NCBI GenBank assembly: GCA_049323895.1
Contig: JBMOKT010000014.1
Span: 34,139-98,138, forward strand
Source: JBMOKT01 sp049323895
Lineage (GTDB): Bacteria; Bacillota; Peptococcia; Peptococcales; BICA1-8
Reading direction: 5' to 3'
Length of the DNA: 64,000 nucleotides
A model generated the notes under the pieces. It saw nothing but the letters and a program-made list of their open reading frames with translations, was not told the DNA's origin and ran no database searches. The position numbers and the translations under genes are program-made. Shown piece by piece: positions 35,886 through 44,820 of the stretch (position 1 is the stretch's first letter; every line of letters begins with the position of its first letter).

Positions 35886-37238
35886 CTAGCGAACGGTAAT
35901 ATTGAATTTCCGCGGCTTTGTTAAACGTACTGTGCGAAAGTCTTCGCCACTTTGAGCACTTACAAATAAAATAAACTTTTCTTCCATCATCTTACCCCGA
36001 ATTTCATAACAAAGTTCTTCCTTGTTTTCTTCAAATTCATGGGGTACCATAGCCATAGTTACCTGCTCCAGATCAAAATTAGGATTCATCCTTTTTGTAA
36101 TTTCCCGTTCCTTAAACTGGGGGACAGGTAATGAACGCTGGTGGTGATAGGAAAGGTAGCTGGTCTGGTCAAAGCTGATGACTTGACCATTATCCAACGC
36201 TACATTTGTTTTGACCATATCGGAATACATTCTGACACCTTGTTGTGTAGGTACAAAAATTAGAATAGCTGTATTGGTATCAGTGTCTACATCCACTAAT
36301 TCCATCTCTTTAAAGTCATGCTGAATTAAAAACTTTTGTGCCTCTTGTTCTGCCGCTGCATAGTCCATATTGACCTCGCCGATGTCCCTTTCCATATACA
36401 TCTCAATGACATGTCCGCCCTTTTTGGTGACCTCTAAATAGGTGGGAACTTCCTCACCCTCTTTATAGGTCCGTACTCCAAATACCGGAATCTTCCCCTC
36501 GGAACTAAAGCTGATTTCCGCCCTTGTTATCGGACCGTCATGGTCATTCATAAACCTTCTGGCAATCTCAACTGCCTCAGCTTCATTAATTTCTTTGCCC
36601 GGTATAGGTCTTGGTTCGGGCTCTATTTTTTGTACTCCGTCATCAAACTGCATTTCGGGAAAAGCTTTTACTTTGTCCTCAACGGTCCTGAAACCATCCA
36701 CAATTGAATTATCATCCAAATCTTTGCCTTGTCTCATTACAACTGTTTCAACTTCAACAAAGCTTAAATCCCTATCTATAACAGCCGCTTCTACATTTTG
36801 CAGTTCTTCCTGCAAAACCATAGACCTTCTATAAAACTCTTGGATTTTTTCCCACTCTTTTTCGGTTAGCTCCTCTTTTTGCAGGTTATTTCTTTTAAGA
36901 ATAAAATAACTGTAATCTGCAATATCATTTAAGAGCTTTTCCGTTCTATCAAGCTCAACCATTGTTACAGGTATCCCGCCTAAGTTAGAACTTGCTGCAA
37001 ATGTCTGGCGCCAGAGGTTAGTTAAGCTAAGCATAACCTGCTCGGGACTGGAACTAACCAAAGTCTGTGCCAACTGGGAATTTATAGTCTCCACATTCCA
37101 TACTAATTCGTGGAAGCTTTTTTGATATTGGCTCTCCGTCCTCCGGATTAAATCTTCATTCATCCGGTACTGATTATATGCAAAATAGCCCGTAAATACC
37201 AAGGCTAGTATCAACAGTGAAAAAAGAATTTTACGCAA
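35886..37238 (-). CDS. ypeB: Germination protein YpeB
   Basis: YpeB is needed to place and stabilise SleB in the spore. The 450-residue product has one N-terminal membrane anchor (ILFSLLILALVFTGYFAY) and a spore-facing domain, followed by two or three PepSY-type repeats (for example NEAEAVEIARRFMNDHDGPI at about 220 and AAAEQEAQKFLIQHDF at about 295). The start is TTG after a G-run. It directly follows sleB, the invariant order in spore formers. Confidence 0.93.
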   Translation of the reverse strand: MRKILFSLLILALVFTGYFAYNQYRMNEDLIRRTESQYQKSFHELVWNVETINSQLAQTLVSSSPEQVMLSLTNLWRQTFAASSNLGGIPVTMVELDRTEKLLNDIADYSYFILKRNNLQKEELTEKEWEKIQEFYRRSMVLQEELQNVEAAVIDRDLSFVEVETVVMRQGKDLDDNSIVDGFRTVEDKVKAFPEMQFDDGVQKIEPEPRPIPGKEINEAEAVEIARRFMNDHDGPITRAEISFSSEGKIPVFGVRTYKEGEEVPTYLEVTKKGGHVIEMYMERDIGEVNMDYAAAEQEAQKFLIQHDFKEMELVDVDTDTNTAILIFVPTQQGVRMYSDMVKTNVALDNGQVISFDQTSYLSYHHQRSLPVPQFKEREITKRMNPNFDLEQVTMAMVPHEFEENKEELCYEIRGKMMEEKFILFVSAQSGEDFRTVRLTKPRKFNITVR

Positions 37239-37253
37239 AATACCCCCCCCTTT

Positions 37254-37949
37254 CTATATTCCGAAAACATGTTTTCCAAGACGCAGCATAATCCTTCTTG
37301 ACCAAATCCATCTGGAAGTAGCGGTTGCCGGGTTCCAATAATACAATGCCCCATGGGTAGGGTCATAGCCATTGATTGCGGCCCTTGCTGCTTTTAGTGC
37401 CGATTGGGTTGGAGGAGCAAAGTACTGTCCGTCCCGGATAGCATCAAAGGCACCCGGTTGGAAGCACACTGCATAAACGGTATCGGGAAAGCTTTTGCTT
37501 TTTACTCTGTTTAAAATTACCGCCCCCACAGCAACCTGCCCTATGTAAGGTTCTCCCCTAGCCTCACCTGAAATCATTTTAGCAAGGATCGCTACATCGT
37601 TACTGCTGGCAGTAACTTTTCCCGCTTGGGCTGTAGCAGGTCCAGGCTTGGCTTTATTTAGGGCAGCCCAGGTTGAAGCTCCCACTACTCCATCACTTTT
37701 TAACCCAAACTTGCTTTGAAACCATTTTACAGAACGTAAAGTCTGCCACCCGTAGACCCCATCTATCTTTGCATCATGGAATCCTAATGCTTTAAGTTTG
37801 CTTTGCAGGTTTTTAACATCCTGACCTGTAGCTCCATAAACAAGGGTACGGCTACCAATAACACTCATAAAATCCATTCCCACAAATACTATAAAGCTGG
37901 CTAGAATCAAAATTAATGCAAAAAATTTAACTTGTTTTTTGCTTAACAA
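37254..37949 (-). CDS. sleB: Spore cortex-lytic enzyme SleB
   Basis: SleB is the lytic transglycosylase that degrades the spore cortex during germination. It has a membrane/signal segment (FFALILILASFIVFVGMDF), a PG_binding_1 domain (GATGQDVKNLQSKLKALGF to VGASTWAALN) and a Hydrolase_2 catalytic domain with ISGEARGEPYIGQVAVGAVILNRV, including the catalytic glutamate in SGEARGE. I take TTG 37949 as start, with AAGGGGGG seven bases before, giving 231 residues; a TTG at 38018 is possible but adds an unlikely N-terminus. Confidence 0.93.
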   Translation of the reverse strand: MLSKKQVKFFALILILASFIVFVGMDFMSVIGSRTLVYGATGQDVKNLQSKLKALGFHDAKIDGVYGWQTLRSVKWFQSKFGLKSDGVVGASTWAALNKAKPGPATAQAGKVTASSNDVAILAKMISGEARGEPYIGQVAVGAVILNRVKSKSFPDTVYAVCFQPGAFDAIRDGQYFAPPTQSALKAARAAINGYDPTHGALYYWNPATATSRWIWSRRIMLRLGKHVFGI

Positions 37950-38014
37950 CGTGTTACCCCCCTTCTTTGCCTTATGTATACAGCATTTATTATTTGTAGT
38001 TTGAAAGAAAATAT

Positions 38015-38049
38015 CCAAAAAAAACTATACTCATAAGGAGTATAGTTTT
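38015..38049 (-). terminator. Terminator of the 111-residue membrane protein gene
   Basis: Minus strand AAAACTATACTC, short loop, GAGTATAGTTTT then more T; it stands right after the stop. Confidence 0.85.
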
Positions 38050-38054
38050 AAAAA

Positions 38055-38390
38055 TTAATTTGATAGATGAGTAGGATTATGTCCGATAAATTTTTTGTGC
38101 AGAAGCTTTCTTTCTTTTCTTTCTACTAAGAAATATATCAGCTGTGACAAGCCGAAAACCATGAGTAAACCACCCAATTTCTCATAATCATTAAAGAAAT
38201 AAATAAATGCAACGCCTAAGAAACTGAAAGTCAAACCACTTCTTAAGCCTGGGGAGGAATAACCCAGATTATCTACTCCCCTTTCAATAATTAATATCTT
38301 TTGTTTATGATCTGTTACAAGGGCTATAATTGCTATAGTTAAACCTCCTAAAATTGCCAGTACAGGTATAAACAAAACTGAATACCCCAT
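38055..38390 (-). CDS. Small membrane protein of unknown function
   Basis: A 111-residue protein with three hydrophobic segments (about 5-25, 50-65, 70-88) around a polar loop DHKQKILIIERGVDNLGYSS, and a basic tail. It resembles DUF6249-type proteins in outline, without a known role. AGGAGGTAAAAAA precedes the ATG and a strong terminator follows, so it is a single-gene unit beside sleB-ypeB. Confidence 0.75.
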   Translation of the reverse strand: MGYSVLFIPVLAILGGLTIAIIALVTDHKQKILIIERGVDNLGYSSPGLRSGLTFSFLGVAFIYFFNDYEKLGGLLMVFGLSQLIYFLVERKERKLLHKKFIGHNPTHLSN

Positions 38391-38433
38391 TTTTTTACCT
38401 CCTAATTAATACCTATTTTCTTATAGTATTGAC

Positions 38434-38470
38434 AAAAAAAACAACCTAAAAGTCATTTGACTCTTAGGTT
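38434..38470 (-). terminator. Terminator of the 63-residue gene
   Basis: Minus strand AACCTAAGAGTC, AAAT, GACTTTTAGGTT, then GTTTTTTTT. Confidence 0.88.
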
Positions 38471-38490
38471 ATTGGGTATTTTTCTGAATA

Positions 38491-38682
38491 TCACAGTTTA
38501 ATATCGTATTCACGCACTAAACTTTCAAAAAGCTCATCAACATTTACCTTAGGAGGGACTATATTCCTCCTGATGGTATAGTGCCTTTTTGCCGGCTGTG
38601 CAGTATCTACTTTTTCTAAAAACAATTTAACTGTCTTGATTGGTACGTCTAACAAGTCGGCTACCTTTTGAATAGTTCCCAT
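38491..38682 (-). CDS. Small protein of 63 residues, helix-turn-helix-like
   Basis: A short soluble protein. GTIQKVADLLDVPIKTVKLFLEKV near the N-terminus has the spacing of a helix-turn-helix, and the tail VDELFESLVREYDIKL is helical. AAAGGAGG lies before the ATG and a strong terminator follows, so it looks real. I do not recognise a family. It stands alone between sucCD (divergent) and the small membrane protein. Confidence 0.7.
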   Translation of the reverse strand: MGTIQKVADLLDVPIKTVKLFLEKVDTAQPAKRHYTIRRNIVPPKVNVDELFESLVREYDIKL

Positions 38683-38840
38683 GGTATGCGCCTCCTTTTT
38701 TTGTAGCCTTATTGTATATTAAATTATATTATATTTTTACAGAAAATTATATACTTTTTTAACAATTCAGTTACTTAAAAAGCTTTATGCAATAATTAAG
38801 TAACGCTTATTTAAGCAACTTCCAACCAAATACGTGAAAC

Positions 38841-38895
38841 GCCGATATTGCACTTATACTTTTTACCTTTTATATCTCTACTTTCTGAAAAGTAT
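38841..38895 (+). promoter_or_regulatory. Conserved element before sucC, shared with the mrp leader
   Basis: The second copy of the element at 17457-17512: GCCGAT-A-TTGCACTTATACTT-T-TTACCTT, a nine-base core, TACTTTCTGA-A-AAGTAT. TTGCAC lies 17 bases before TATATC and could be the sucC promoter. The right half TACTT-TCTGAA-AAGTA is a palindrome that resembles a CodY box with three mismatches. It ends 69 bases before the sucC ATG. Confidence 0.65.
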
Positions 38896-38964
38896 AAAAT
38901 AGTTTAAATAATCTGTTATATCTAGTAAAATAGAAACATGAAAAAAGAACTTAGGAGGCGGAAT

Positions 38965-40140
38965 ATGAATATCCATGAGTATCAAGGCAAAGAACTATTG
39001 CGCAAATACAACGTAGCTGTCCCTCAAGGCAAAGTAGCCTTTACAGCAGATGAGGCAGTAGCTGCAGCAGAAAAATTAGGCTCTTCCGTGACTGTTGTCA
39101 AAGCCCAAATTCATGCTGGAGGAAGGGGAAAAGCAGGGGGCGTTAAAATTGCCAGGAATATAGCTGAGGTTCGGGAATATGCCCAGGAACTCCTTGGAAA
39201 AGTACTGGTTACCCACCAAACAGGTCCCGAGGGAAAAGAAGTAAAAAGACTCCTAATTGAAGAAGGCTGTGACATAAAACATGAATACTACATCGGGGTT
39301 GTTTTGGACAGGGCTGTTTCCAGGATTGTTATGATGGCATCTGAAGAGGGAGGAACTGAAATTGAAGAAGTTGCAGAGAAAACTCCCGAAAAAATATTCA
39401 AAGAAGTAGTGGACCCTGCCGTCGGTTTATTAGATTTTCAAGCTAGGCGCTTAGCCTATAATATAAATATCCCTAAAGAGTTGGTTTCCCAAGCAGTTAA
39501 GTTTATGAAGGGTCTTTATAAGGTTTTTGTAGAAAAGGACTGCTCTATTGCCGAAATTAACCCATTAGTGGTAACAGGAGACGGCAAGGTTATGGCTCTC
39601 GATGCAAAGCTTAATTTTGACTCTAATGCCCTCTATAAGCAAAAGGAAATTCTTGAATACCGGGACTTGGACGAAGAAGACCCTAAGGAAATTGAAGCTT
39701 CCAAATATGACATCAGCTACATTTCTCTAGATGGCAATATTGCCTGCATGGTAAATGGTGCCGGTCTTGCCATGGCAACCATGGATATTATTAAATACTA
39801 TGGCGGCAATCCTGCTAACTTCCTAGATGTAGGGGGCGGGGCAAATGCAGAGAAGGTTAGTGAGGCTTTCAAAATAATCCTTTCTGATAAGAATGTGAAA
39901 GGGATATTTGTTAATATATTTGGCGGTATCACCAAGTGTGATGCTATTGCAGAAGGGCTTATTGTGGCAACAAAACAAATTGGTCTTACCCTGCCATTAG
40001 TGGTTCGCTTGGAAGGAACTAATGTGGAACTAGGAAACAAACTGCTGCAAGAGTCTGGTCTAAATATTACCACCGCTGACTCTCTGGCTGATGGTGCAGA
40101 AAAAATTGTTGCTCTGGCTAACGGAAAGGTGGGGAATTAA
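38965..40140 (+). CDS. sucC: Succinyl-CoA synthetase (ADP-forming) beta subunit
   Basis: The ATP-grasp subunit of the enzyme that couples succinyl-CoA to ATP formation. The 391-residue product begins [19 protein letters not shown], has [17 protein letters not shown] in the nucleotide-binding domain and ends with the flavodoxin-like CoA-side domain ([23 protein letters not shown]). The ATG at 38965 follows TTAGGAGGCGG; an upstream ATG at 38938 lacks a site. sucD follows one base after its stop. It reads away from the sdh operon cluster but serves the same pathway. Confidence 0.96.
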   Translation: MNIHEYQGKELLRKYNVAVPQGKVAFTADEAVAAAEKLGSSVTVVKAQIHAGGRGKAGGVKIARNIAEVREYAQELLGKVLVTHQTGPEGKEVKRLLIEEGCDIKHEYYIGVVLDRAVSRIVMMASEEGGTEIEEVAEKTPEKIFKEVVDPAVGLLDFQARRLAYNINIPKELVSQAVKFMKGLYKVFVEKDCSIAEINPLVVTGDGKVMALDAKLNFDSNALYKQKEILEYRDLDEEDPKEIEASKYDISYISLDGNIACMVNGAGLAMATMDIIKYYGGNPANFLDVGGGANAEKVSEAFKIILSDKNVKGIFVNIFGGITKCDAIAEGLIVATKQIGLTLPLVVRLEGTNVELGNKLLQESGLNITTADSLADGAEKIVALANGKVGN

Positions 40141-40141
40141 T

Positions 40142-41038
40142 ATGTCTATTTTAATTAATAAGGATACAAAAGTATTAGTACAAGGGATAACAGGCTCTGC
40201 CGGACTATTCCACACCCAGCAGATGGCAGCCTATGGGACAAAGATAGTAGCAGGTGTCACCCCTGGTAAAAGCGGTACAACAATTGAAAACATACCTATT
40301 TTTGATACGGTAGATGCAGCGGTAAAGGCTACTGGAGCCAACGTTTCCATAATCTTTGTACCTCCGGCATTTGCTGCCGATGCCATCATGGAAGCCGTTG
40401 ATGCCGATTTAGACTTAACTATCTGTATTACCGAAGGTATTCCTGTCTTAGATATGGTAAAGGTAAGACGCTATATGGAAGGAAAAAGGACCAGGCTGTT
40501 AGGTCCGAACTGCCCTGGTTTGATTACACCAGGGGAATGCAAAATCGGCATTATGCCCGGTTATATCCATAAGAAGGGTCACGTAGGGATTGTCTCCAGA
40601 TCTGGGACCCTCACATACGAGGCAGTTCACCAGCTTACTCCCAAAGGAATTGGTCAATCAACGGTAATCGGTATCGGCGGTGATCCCGTAAACGGCACCA
40701 ACTTTATTGATGTTCTAAAACTATTTAACGAAGATGAAGATACCTATGCGGTAGTAATGATTGGCGAAATCGGCGGAACTGCCGAGGAAGAAGCGTCCCA
40801 ATGGGTAAAGGCTAATATGACAAAACCGGTAATAGGCTTTATCAGCGGTCAGACTGCACCTCCAGGGAAAAGAATGGGTCATGCCGGTGCTATTATTTCC
40901 GGCGGCAAAGGAACAACTGCCGAGAAAATTCGCATTATGCAGGAATCGGGCATTAAGGTTGCAGAAACACCTGCTGTGATAGGCGATACGCTGGTAAAGG
41001 TGCTGAAGGAGAAGGGGATACTGGAAAAGTGTATGTAA
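40142..41038 (+). CDS. sucD: Succinyl-CoA synthetase alpha subunit
   Basis: A 298-residue subunit that binds CoA and carries the phosphohistidine. It has [16 protein letters not shown] and [15 protein letters not shown] at the N-terminus, [16 protein letters not shown], and the active-site histidine in [20 protein letters not shown] sequence near residue 245. AAGGTGGGG precedes the ATG. It forms an operon with sucC and ends in a strong terminator. Confidence 0.96.
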   Translation: MSILINKDTKVLVQGITGSAGLFHTQQMAAYGTKIVAGVTPGKSGTTIENIPIFDTVDAAVKATGANVSIIFVPPAFAADAIMEAVDADLDLTICITEGIPVLDMVKVRRYMEGKRTRLLGPNCPGLITPGECKIGIMPGYIHKKGHVGIVSRSGTLTYEAVHQLTPKGIGQSTVIGIGGDPVNGTNFIDVLKLFNEDEDTYAVVMIGEIGGTAEEEASQWVKANMTKPVIGFISGQTAPPGKRMGHAGAIISGGKGTTAEKIRIMQESGIKVAETPAVIGDTLVKVLKEKGILEKCM

Positions 41039-41061
41039 AACGGGCAATTGCCCGTTTTTTC
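41037..41061 (+). terminator. Terminator of sucCD
   Basis: CGGGCAATTGCCCG followed by T6 immediately after the sucD stop. Confidence 0.9.
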
Positions 41062-41300
41062 ATACACTTTTCTAAGGTAAAGGTAAACTTCTGGACCAAC
41101 ATTTCGGGACAGGTAAAGGTAAAGAATTTAATTGAAAATTACGTTTTAGACTAACCTTCAAGACGAAGATTGCTACGCCACTAGTTATTTCAGTAACATT
41201 ACTCATTAGATCACATGCAATGCCTGTTTCAGACGCTCAAGCTAGACCTGGCAGGTTTTCAGACGCAATATTTTAACCCTTAAGCAATTGTCTGGGCACT
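41062..41300. repeat. Mixed repeats between sucD and the malic enzyme gene
   Basis: AGGTAAAGGTAAAC words at 41075-41125, then the 30-base family (TTTTAGACTAACC, TTTCAGACGCTCAAGC, TTTTCAGACGCAATATT) to about 41285. No frame or RNA gene seen. Confidence 0.6.
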
Positions 41301-41310
41301 GGGCACTAAA

Positions 41311-41349
41311 TAAAACACGGGCACTTCGACTGAAGTGCCCGTTTGTTTT
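41311..41349 (-). terminator. Terminator of the malic enzyme operon
   Basis: ACGGGCACTTC, GACT, GAAGTGCCCGT with T-rich flanks (GTTTTATT on the minus strand); the stem abuts the stop codon. Confidence 0.88.
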
Positions 41350-42577
41350 ATTTACCTAATGTCATCATTCTTCTGCAGTTTTCAGCAACTATTTGCGGAT
41401 CTATTTTGAGTTGGGCTACACCGCTCTTAATGGCAGCTTCTGCTACTGCAGCAGCTACAGCAGGTCCAACCCTTTCATCTAAAGCACTGGGGATTACATA
41501 ATCAGGTGCCAGTTTATCACCTACAAATTGGGCTATGGCATGAACTGCCGCTACCTTCATCTCTTCATTAATATCTGTCGCCCGCACATCTAAAGCACCC
41601 CTGAAAACACCGGGGAAGGCACTGACGTTGTTTACCTGGTTAGGATAGTCAGATCTGCCTGTACAAACTACTTTAGCTCCAGCAGCTATGGCTTCTTCTG
41701 GCATTATTTCCGGTGTAGGATTAGCCATAGCCATGACAATTGGATCAGGATTCATGTTTTTTACCATTTCTTGAGTAACCAGACCAGGTCCTGAAAGTCC
41801 GATAAATATATCTGCCCCGACCAGAGCGTCAGCCAGCTTGCCTTGGACTTTATCCTTATTTGTTATTTTGGCCATGGCTTCCTTGGCACTGTTCATTCCC
41901 TCGGTCCGTCCTTCATAAATGGCACCGGTCCGGTCACAAAGGATTACATTTGCTATCCCCATGCTTATTAATAACTTAACTACAGCAATTGCAGAGGCGC
42001 CTGCTCCGTTTACTACAACCTTAACCTCTTCCACTTTCTTATTAACAATTTTGCAGGCATTTACTAAGCCTGCCATGGCTACTATAGCTGTACCATGCTG
42101 GTCATCGTGGAAAATAGGAATTTTTGTTTCCTTTTTCAGTCTTTCTTCTATTTCAAAGCAACGGGGTGCTGAAATATCCTCCAAATTTACTCCGCCAAAA
42201 GTAGGCTCCAGCATTTTGACCGTCTGTACTATGTCTTCTACCTTTTTAGAAGCTACACAAATAGGGAATGCGTCAACACCTGCAAAGGTTTTAAACAATA
42301 CAGCCTTTCCTTCCATAACAGGCATTGCCGCCTCAGGTCCAATATCACCTAAACCTAATACCGCTGTTCCGTCGGAAACTACCGCCACCAAGTTCCATTT
42401 AGAGGTATATTCATAGACCTTACTGACGTCTTTCTCTATTTCCTTACATGGTTCAGCCACACCAGGACTATAAGCAAGGGTTAAATCAAGGGAAGTTTTG
42501 ACAGGGACTTTGCTGATAACCTCGATTTTCCCCTTATTCTCCGCATGCAGTTTTAACGCTTGCTCTTTTAAGTTCAT
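41348..42577 (-). CDS. NAD(P)-dependent malic enzyme
   Basis: This enzyme oxidatively decarboxylates malate to pyruvate. The 409-residue short bacterial form starts MNLKEQALKLHAENKGKIEV and has TLAYSPGVAEPCKEI, the metal-site segment PIFHDDQHGTAIV, the NAD-binding VVNGAGASAIAVVKLLISMG and MAMANPTPEI. No phosphotransacetylase tail is present. The ATG at 42577 with GGAG six bases upstream is preferred over a TTG at 42607. It is last in the sdhCAB-fumarase operon and provides the exit from malate to pyruvate. Confidence 0.93.
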   Translation of the reverse strand: MNLKEQALKLHAENKGKIEVISKVPVKTSLDLTLAYSPGVAEPCKEIEKDVSKVYEYTSKWNLVAVVSDGTAVLGLGDIGPEAAMPVMEGKAVLFKTFAGVDAFPICVASKKVEDIVQTVKMLEPTFGGVNLEDISAPRCFEIEERLKKETKIPIFHDDQHGTAIVAMAGLVNACKIVNKKVEEVKVVVNGAGASAIAVVKLLISMGIANVILCDRTGAIYEGRTEGMNSAKEAMAKITNKDKVQGKLADALVGADIFIGLSGPGLVTQEMVKNMNPDPIVMAMANPTPEIMPEEAIAAGAKVVCTGRSDYPNQVNNVSAFPGVFRGALDVRATDINEEMKVAAVHAIAQFVGDKLAPDYVIPSALDERVGPAVAAAVAEAAIKSGVAQLKIDPQIVAENCRRMMTLGK

Positions 42578-42612
42578 TAACAACTCCACTCCTTCATCCT
42601 TCTTCAATTAAC

Positions 42613-43170
42613 TTAATCTATACGATATTTTTCAGCACCACTTTCATAAAGGTTATTCCCTGCAGAATCAATTGCCACTATGCAGGGGAAATCTTCAACT
42701 TCCAGGCGATAAATAGCTTCTGGACCCAGCTCGGGGTAAGCTACCACCTCTGACTTTTTAACCGACCTGGCAATAACGGCAGCTGCACCGCCAATTGCTG
42801 CAAAGTACACAGCACCTTGCTTTTTCATGGCGTCAATTACTTGCCCATTCCGTGGTCCTTTACCAATCATGCCCTTTAAGCCCAACTCCAAGAGCAGGGG
42901 TGCATAAGCATCCATACGCCCGCTGGTAGTAGGACCGCAGGACCCAATTGCTTGCCCTGGTTTAGCAGGTGTTGGACCTACATAATAGATAATCTGGTTT
43001 TTCAGGTCCACGGGCAGAGGCTGCCCATCTTTTAATGCATTGACCAGGTTTTTATGGGCGGCATCCCTGCCTGTATAAATAACACCGGTAATTGCTACAC
43101 GGTCACCTTCTTGAAGTCCCCTGATATCTTGATCAGTTAATGGAGTAGTCAGCTTTTTTACTCCGGCCAT
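42613..43170 (-). CDS. Class I fumarate hydratase, beta subunit
   Basis: The C-terminal half of the oxygen-sensitive [4Fe-4S] fumarase, here a 185-residue separate subunit. GDRVAITGVIYTGRDAAHKN, GQAIGSCGPTTSGRMDAYAP and FAAIGGAAAVIARSVKK mark the family; the same fold serves L-tartrate dehydratase, but the sdh context favours fumarase. ATG 43170 is chosen with GGAG eight bases upstream; GTG 43179 overlaps this site. Needs the alpha subunit just upstream for its cluster. Confidence 0.92.
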   Translation of the reverse strand: MAGVKKLTTPLTDQDIRGLQEGDRVAITGVIYTGRDAAHKNLVNALKDGQPLPVDLKNQIIYYVGPTPAKPGQAIGSCGPTTSGRMDAYAPLLLELGLKGMIGKGPRNGQVIDAMKKQGAVYFAAIGGAAAVIARSVKKSEVVAYPELGPEAIYRLEVEDFPCIVAIDSAGNNLYESGAEKYRID

Positions 43171-43188
43171 TTCTTTCACTCCCTCCTC

Positions 43189-44034
43189 CTACAGAATTGC
43201 TTCGCTATGCCTGGAAGCGTGGCAGTTTAAATTTACAGCTACAGGCAGCGTGGCGATATGGGTGGGAAAAGCTTCAATATGTACCGCTAAAGCTGTAACC
43301 CTGCCCCCCAGACCTTGAGGTCCGATGCCAAACCGGTTGATTTTCTCCAAAAGCTCTTCTTCCAAGGCTTTATAGTTTTCATCAGGGTGGTGCAGTCCTG
43401 CTTTTCTGGTTAAAGCTTTCTTAGCAAGCAGAGTAGCCTTTTCCATAGTGCCGCCAATGCCTACGCCCACGATAATAGGAGGACAGGGGTTACCCCCTGC
43501 TTCCCTTACAGTCTTCAGAATAAAATCCTTTATGCCTTCTAAACCATCGGAGGGTTTAAGCATTTTTAGAGCGCCCATGTTTTCACTTCCGGCACCTTTG
43601 GGAACAATCATTATTTTCAGTTTATTTCCAGGGACTATTTCCGTATGGATTATGGCTGGTGTATTATCACCTGTGTTTTTACGGTTAAACACCGGGTCAT
43701 CTACTACTGATTTCCGCAGATAACCATCTTTATATCCCTGGCGTACGCCTTCGTTAATAGCATCAATCAGGCTGCCTCCCGTAAGGTGTACATCCTGGCC
43801 CATTTCAACATATACGACGGTAATGCCTGTATCCTGGCACATTGCCTGGTTCTCACGACGGGCAAGCTCCACGTTATCTATTATTTGCTCAAAAATATAC
43901 TTTCCAAATTCTGATTCTTCCTGGGCTTGCTTTTTCCTAATTAGTTCCTCCACATCCTGGGGCAAATCACAGGCGGCATTAATACATAATTCTCTGACCG
44001 TTTCTACTATTTTTTCATAAGAAATTTCTTTCAT
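43189..44034 (-). CDS. Class I fumarate hydratase, alpha subunit
   Basis: The 281-residue catalytic half of two-subunit fumarase. Cluster cysteines lie in MCQDTGITVVYVEMG, in NPCPPIIVGVGIGG and in LNCHASRH at the end. Together with the beta subunit it hydrates fumarate to malate. A [4Fe-4S] hydratase of this type is inactivated by oxygen, consistent with an anaerobe. It is nine bases before the beta gene and 30 bases after sdhB. Confidence 0.93.
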   Translation of the reverse strand: MKEISYEKIVETVRELCINAACDLPQDVEELIRKKQAQEESEFGKYIFEQIIDNVELARRENQAMCQDTGITVVYVEMGQDVHLTGGSLIDAINEGVRQGYKDGYLRKSVVDDPVFNRKNTGDNTPAIIHTEIVPGNKLKIMIVPKGAGSENMGALKMLKPSDGLEGIKDFILKTVREAGGNPCPPIIVGVGIGGTMEKATLLAKKALTRKAGLHHPDENYKALEEELLEKINRFGIGPQGLGGRVTALAVHIEAFPTHIATLPVAVNLNCHASRHSEAIL

Positions 44035-44064
44035 ATCTATCCACCTTCCAATCTGGTTGAATCT

Positions 44065-44808
44065 CTATTTGGTAAATAGGGATTTAATTGAATACCAGGA
44101 TACTTGGCCCTTTAGTTCAGCCAGGGATTCGGTTAACGGAATCTCCTTAGGACAGGAACGGACACAGTTTTGAGAGTTGCCGCATTCCGTAACGCCGCCT
44201 TTATCCATCAATGCCTGCAAACGAGCTTCTTTATTATTTTTTCCAATGGGATGCAGGTTAAAGAGACTGGTCTGTGCCACAGCATGGGGACCAATGAAAT
44301 CGGTCTTTTCATTATAGTTGGGACAGGATTGGGCACAAACACCACAGGTCATGCAGCGGGACAAATTATATCTTTTTTCCTGAACCTTGGGAGTTATTTT
44401 GGGTCCCGGTCCCAGGTTAAAGGTGCCGTCAATATCTACCCAGGCTTTAACTTTTCTTAGGGCATCAAACAATGCCGTCCGGTCTACCAGCAGGTCCCTC
44501 ACCAGCTTAAATTTATCCAAAGGCTCTAAGGTTATGGGCTGCTCTAAGGTATCAACTAAAGCAGTGCAGGCCTGGCGGGCTTTGCCGTTGATAACCATGG
44601 AACATGCTCCGCAAACCTCTTCCAAACAATTGCTCTCGTAGACTACCGGTGTGGTTTTTTCACCATTGGCTTGAACAGGGTGTTTTGCTATATACATCAA
44701 AAGTGATATTATATTTAAATTGGGTTTGTACGGGATATTGAATTCTTCCCAGTATGGCTTATCCTGGGGACCATTTTGCCGTCTTATTTTAACTACTATA
44801 TTTTTCAT
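44065..44808 (-). CDS. sdhB: Succinate dehydrogenase/fumarate reductase iron-sulfur subunit
   Basis: The electron-transfer subunit, 247 residues. Ligands of all three clusters are visible: [2Fe-2S] in NCLEEVCGACSM with C about 20 residues on, [4Fe-4S] in CMTCGVCAQSCP and [3Fe-4S] in CGNSQNCVRSCPKEIP. It resembles the Bacillus-type (class with one cytochrome b subunit). Direction of the reaction cannot be told. It follows sdhA with 12 bases between. Confidence 0.95.
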   Translation of the reverse strand: MKNIVVKIRRQNGPQDKPYWEEFNIPYKPNLNIISLLMYIAKHPVQANGEKTTPVVYESNCLEEVCGACSMVINGKARQACTALVDTLEQPITLEPLDKFKLVRDLLVDRTALFDALRKVKAWVDIDGTFNLGPGPKITPKVQEKRYNLSRCMTCGVCAQSCPNYNEKTDFIGPHAVAQTSLFNLHPIGKNNKEARLQALMDKGGVTECGNSQNCVRSCPKEIPLTESLAELKGQVSWYSIKSLFTK

Positions 44809-44820
44809 AAATAACCCCCC

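Noticed and set aside
38841..38895. Sigma-54 promoter reading of TTGCAC in the shared element
   Set aside because: The required GG at -24 is absent in the sucC copy and wrongly spaced (11 instead of 10 bases) in the mrp copy.
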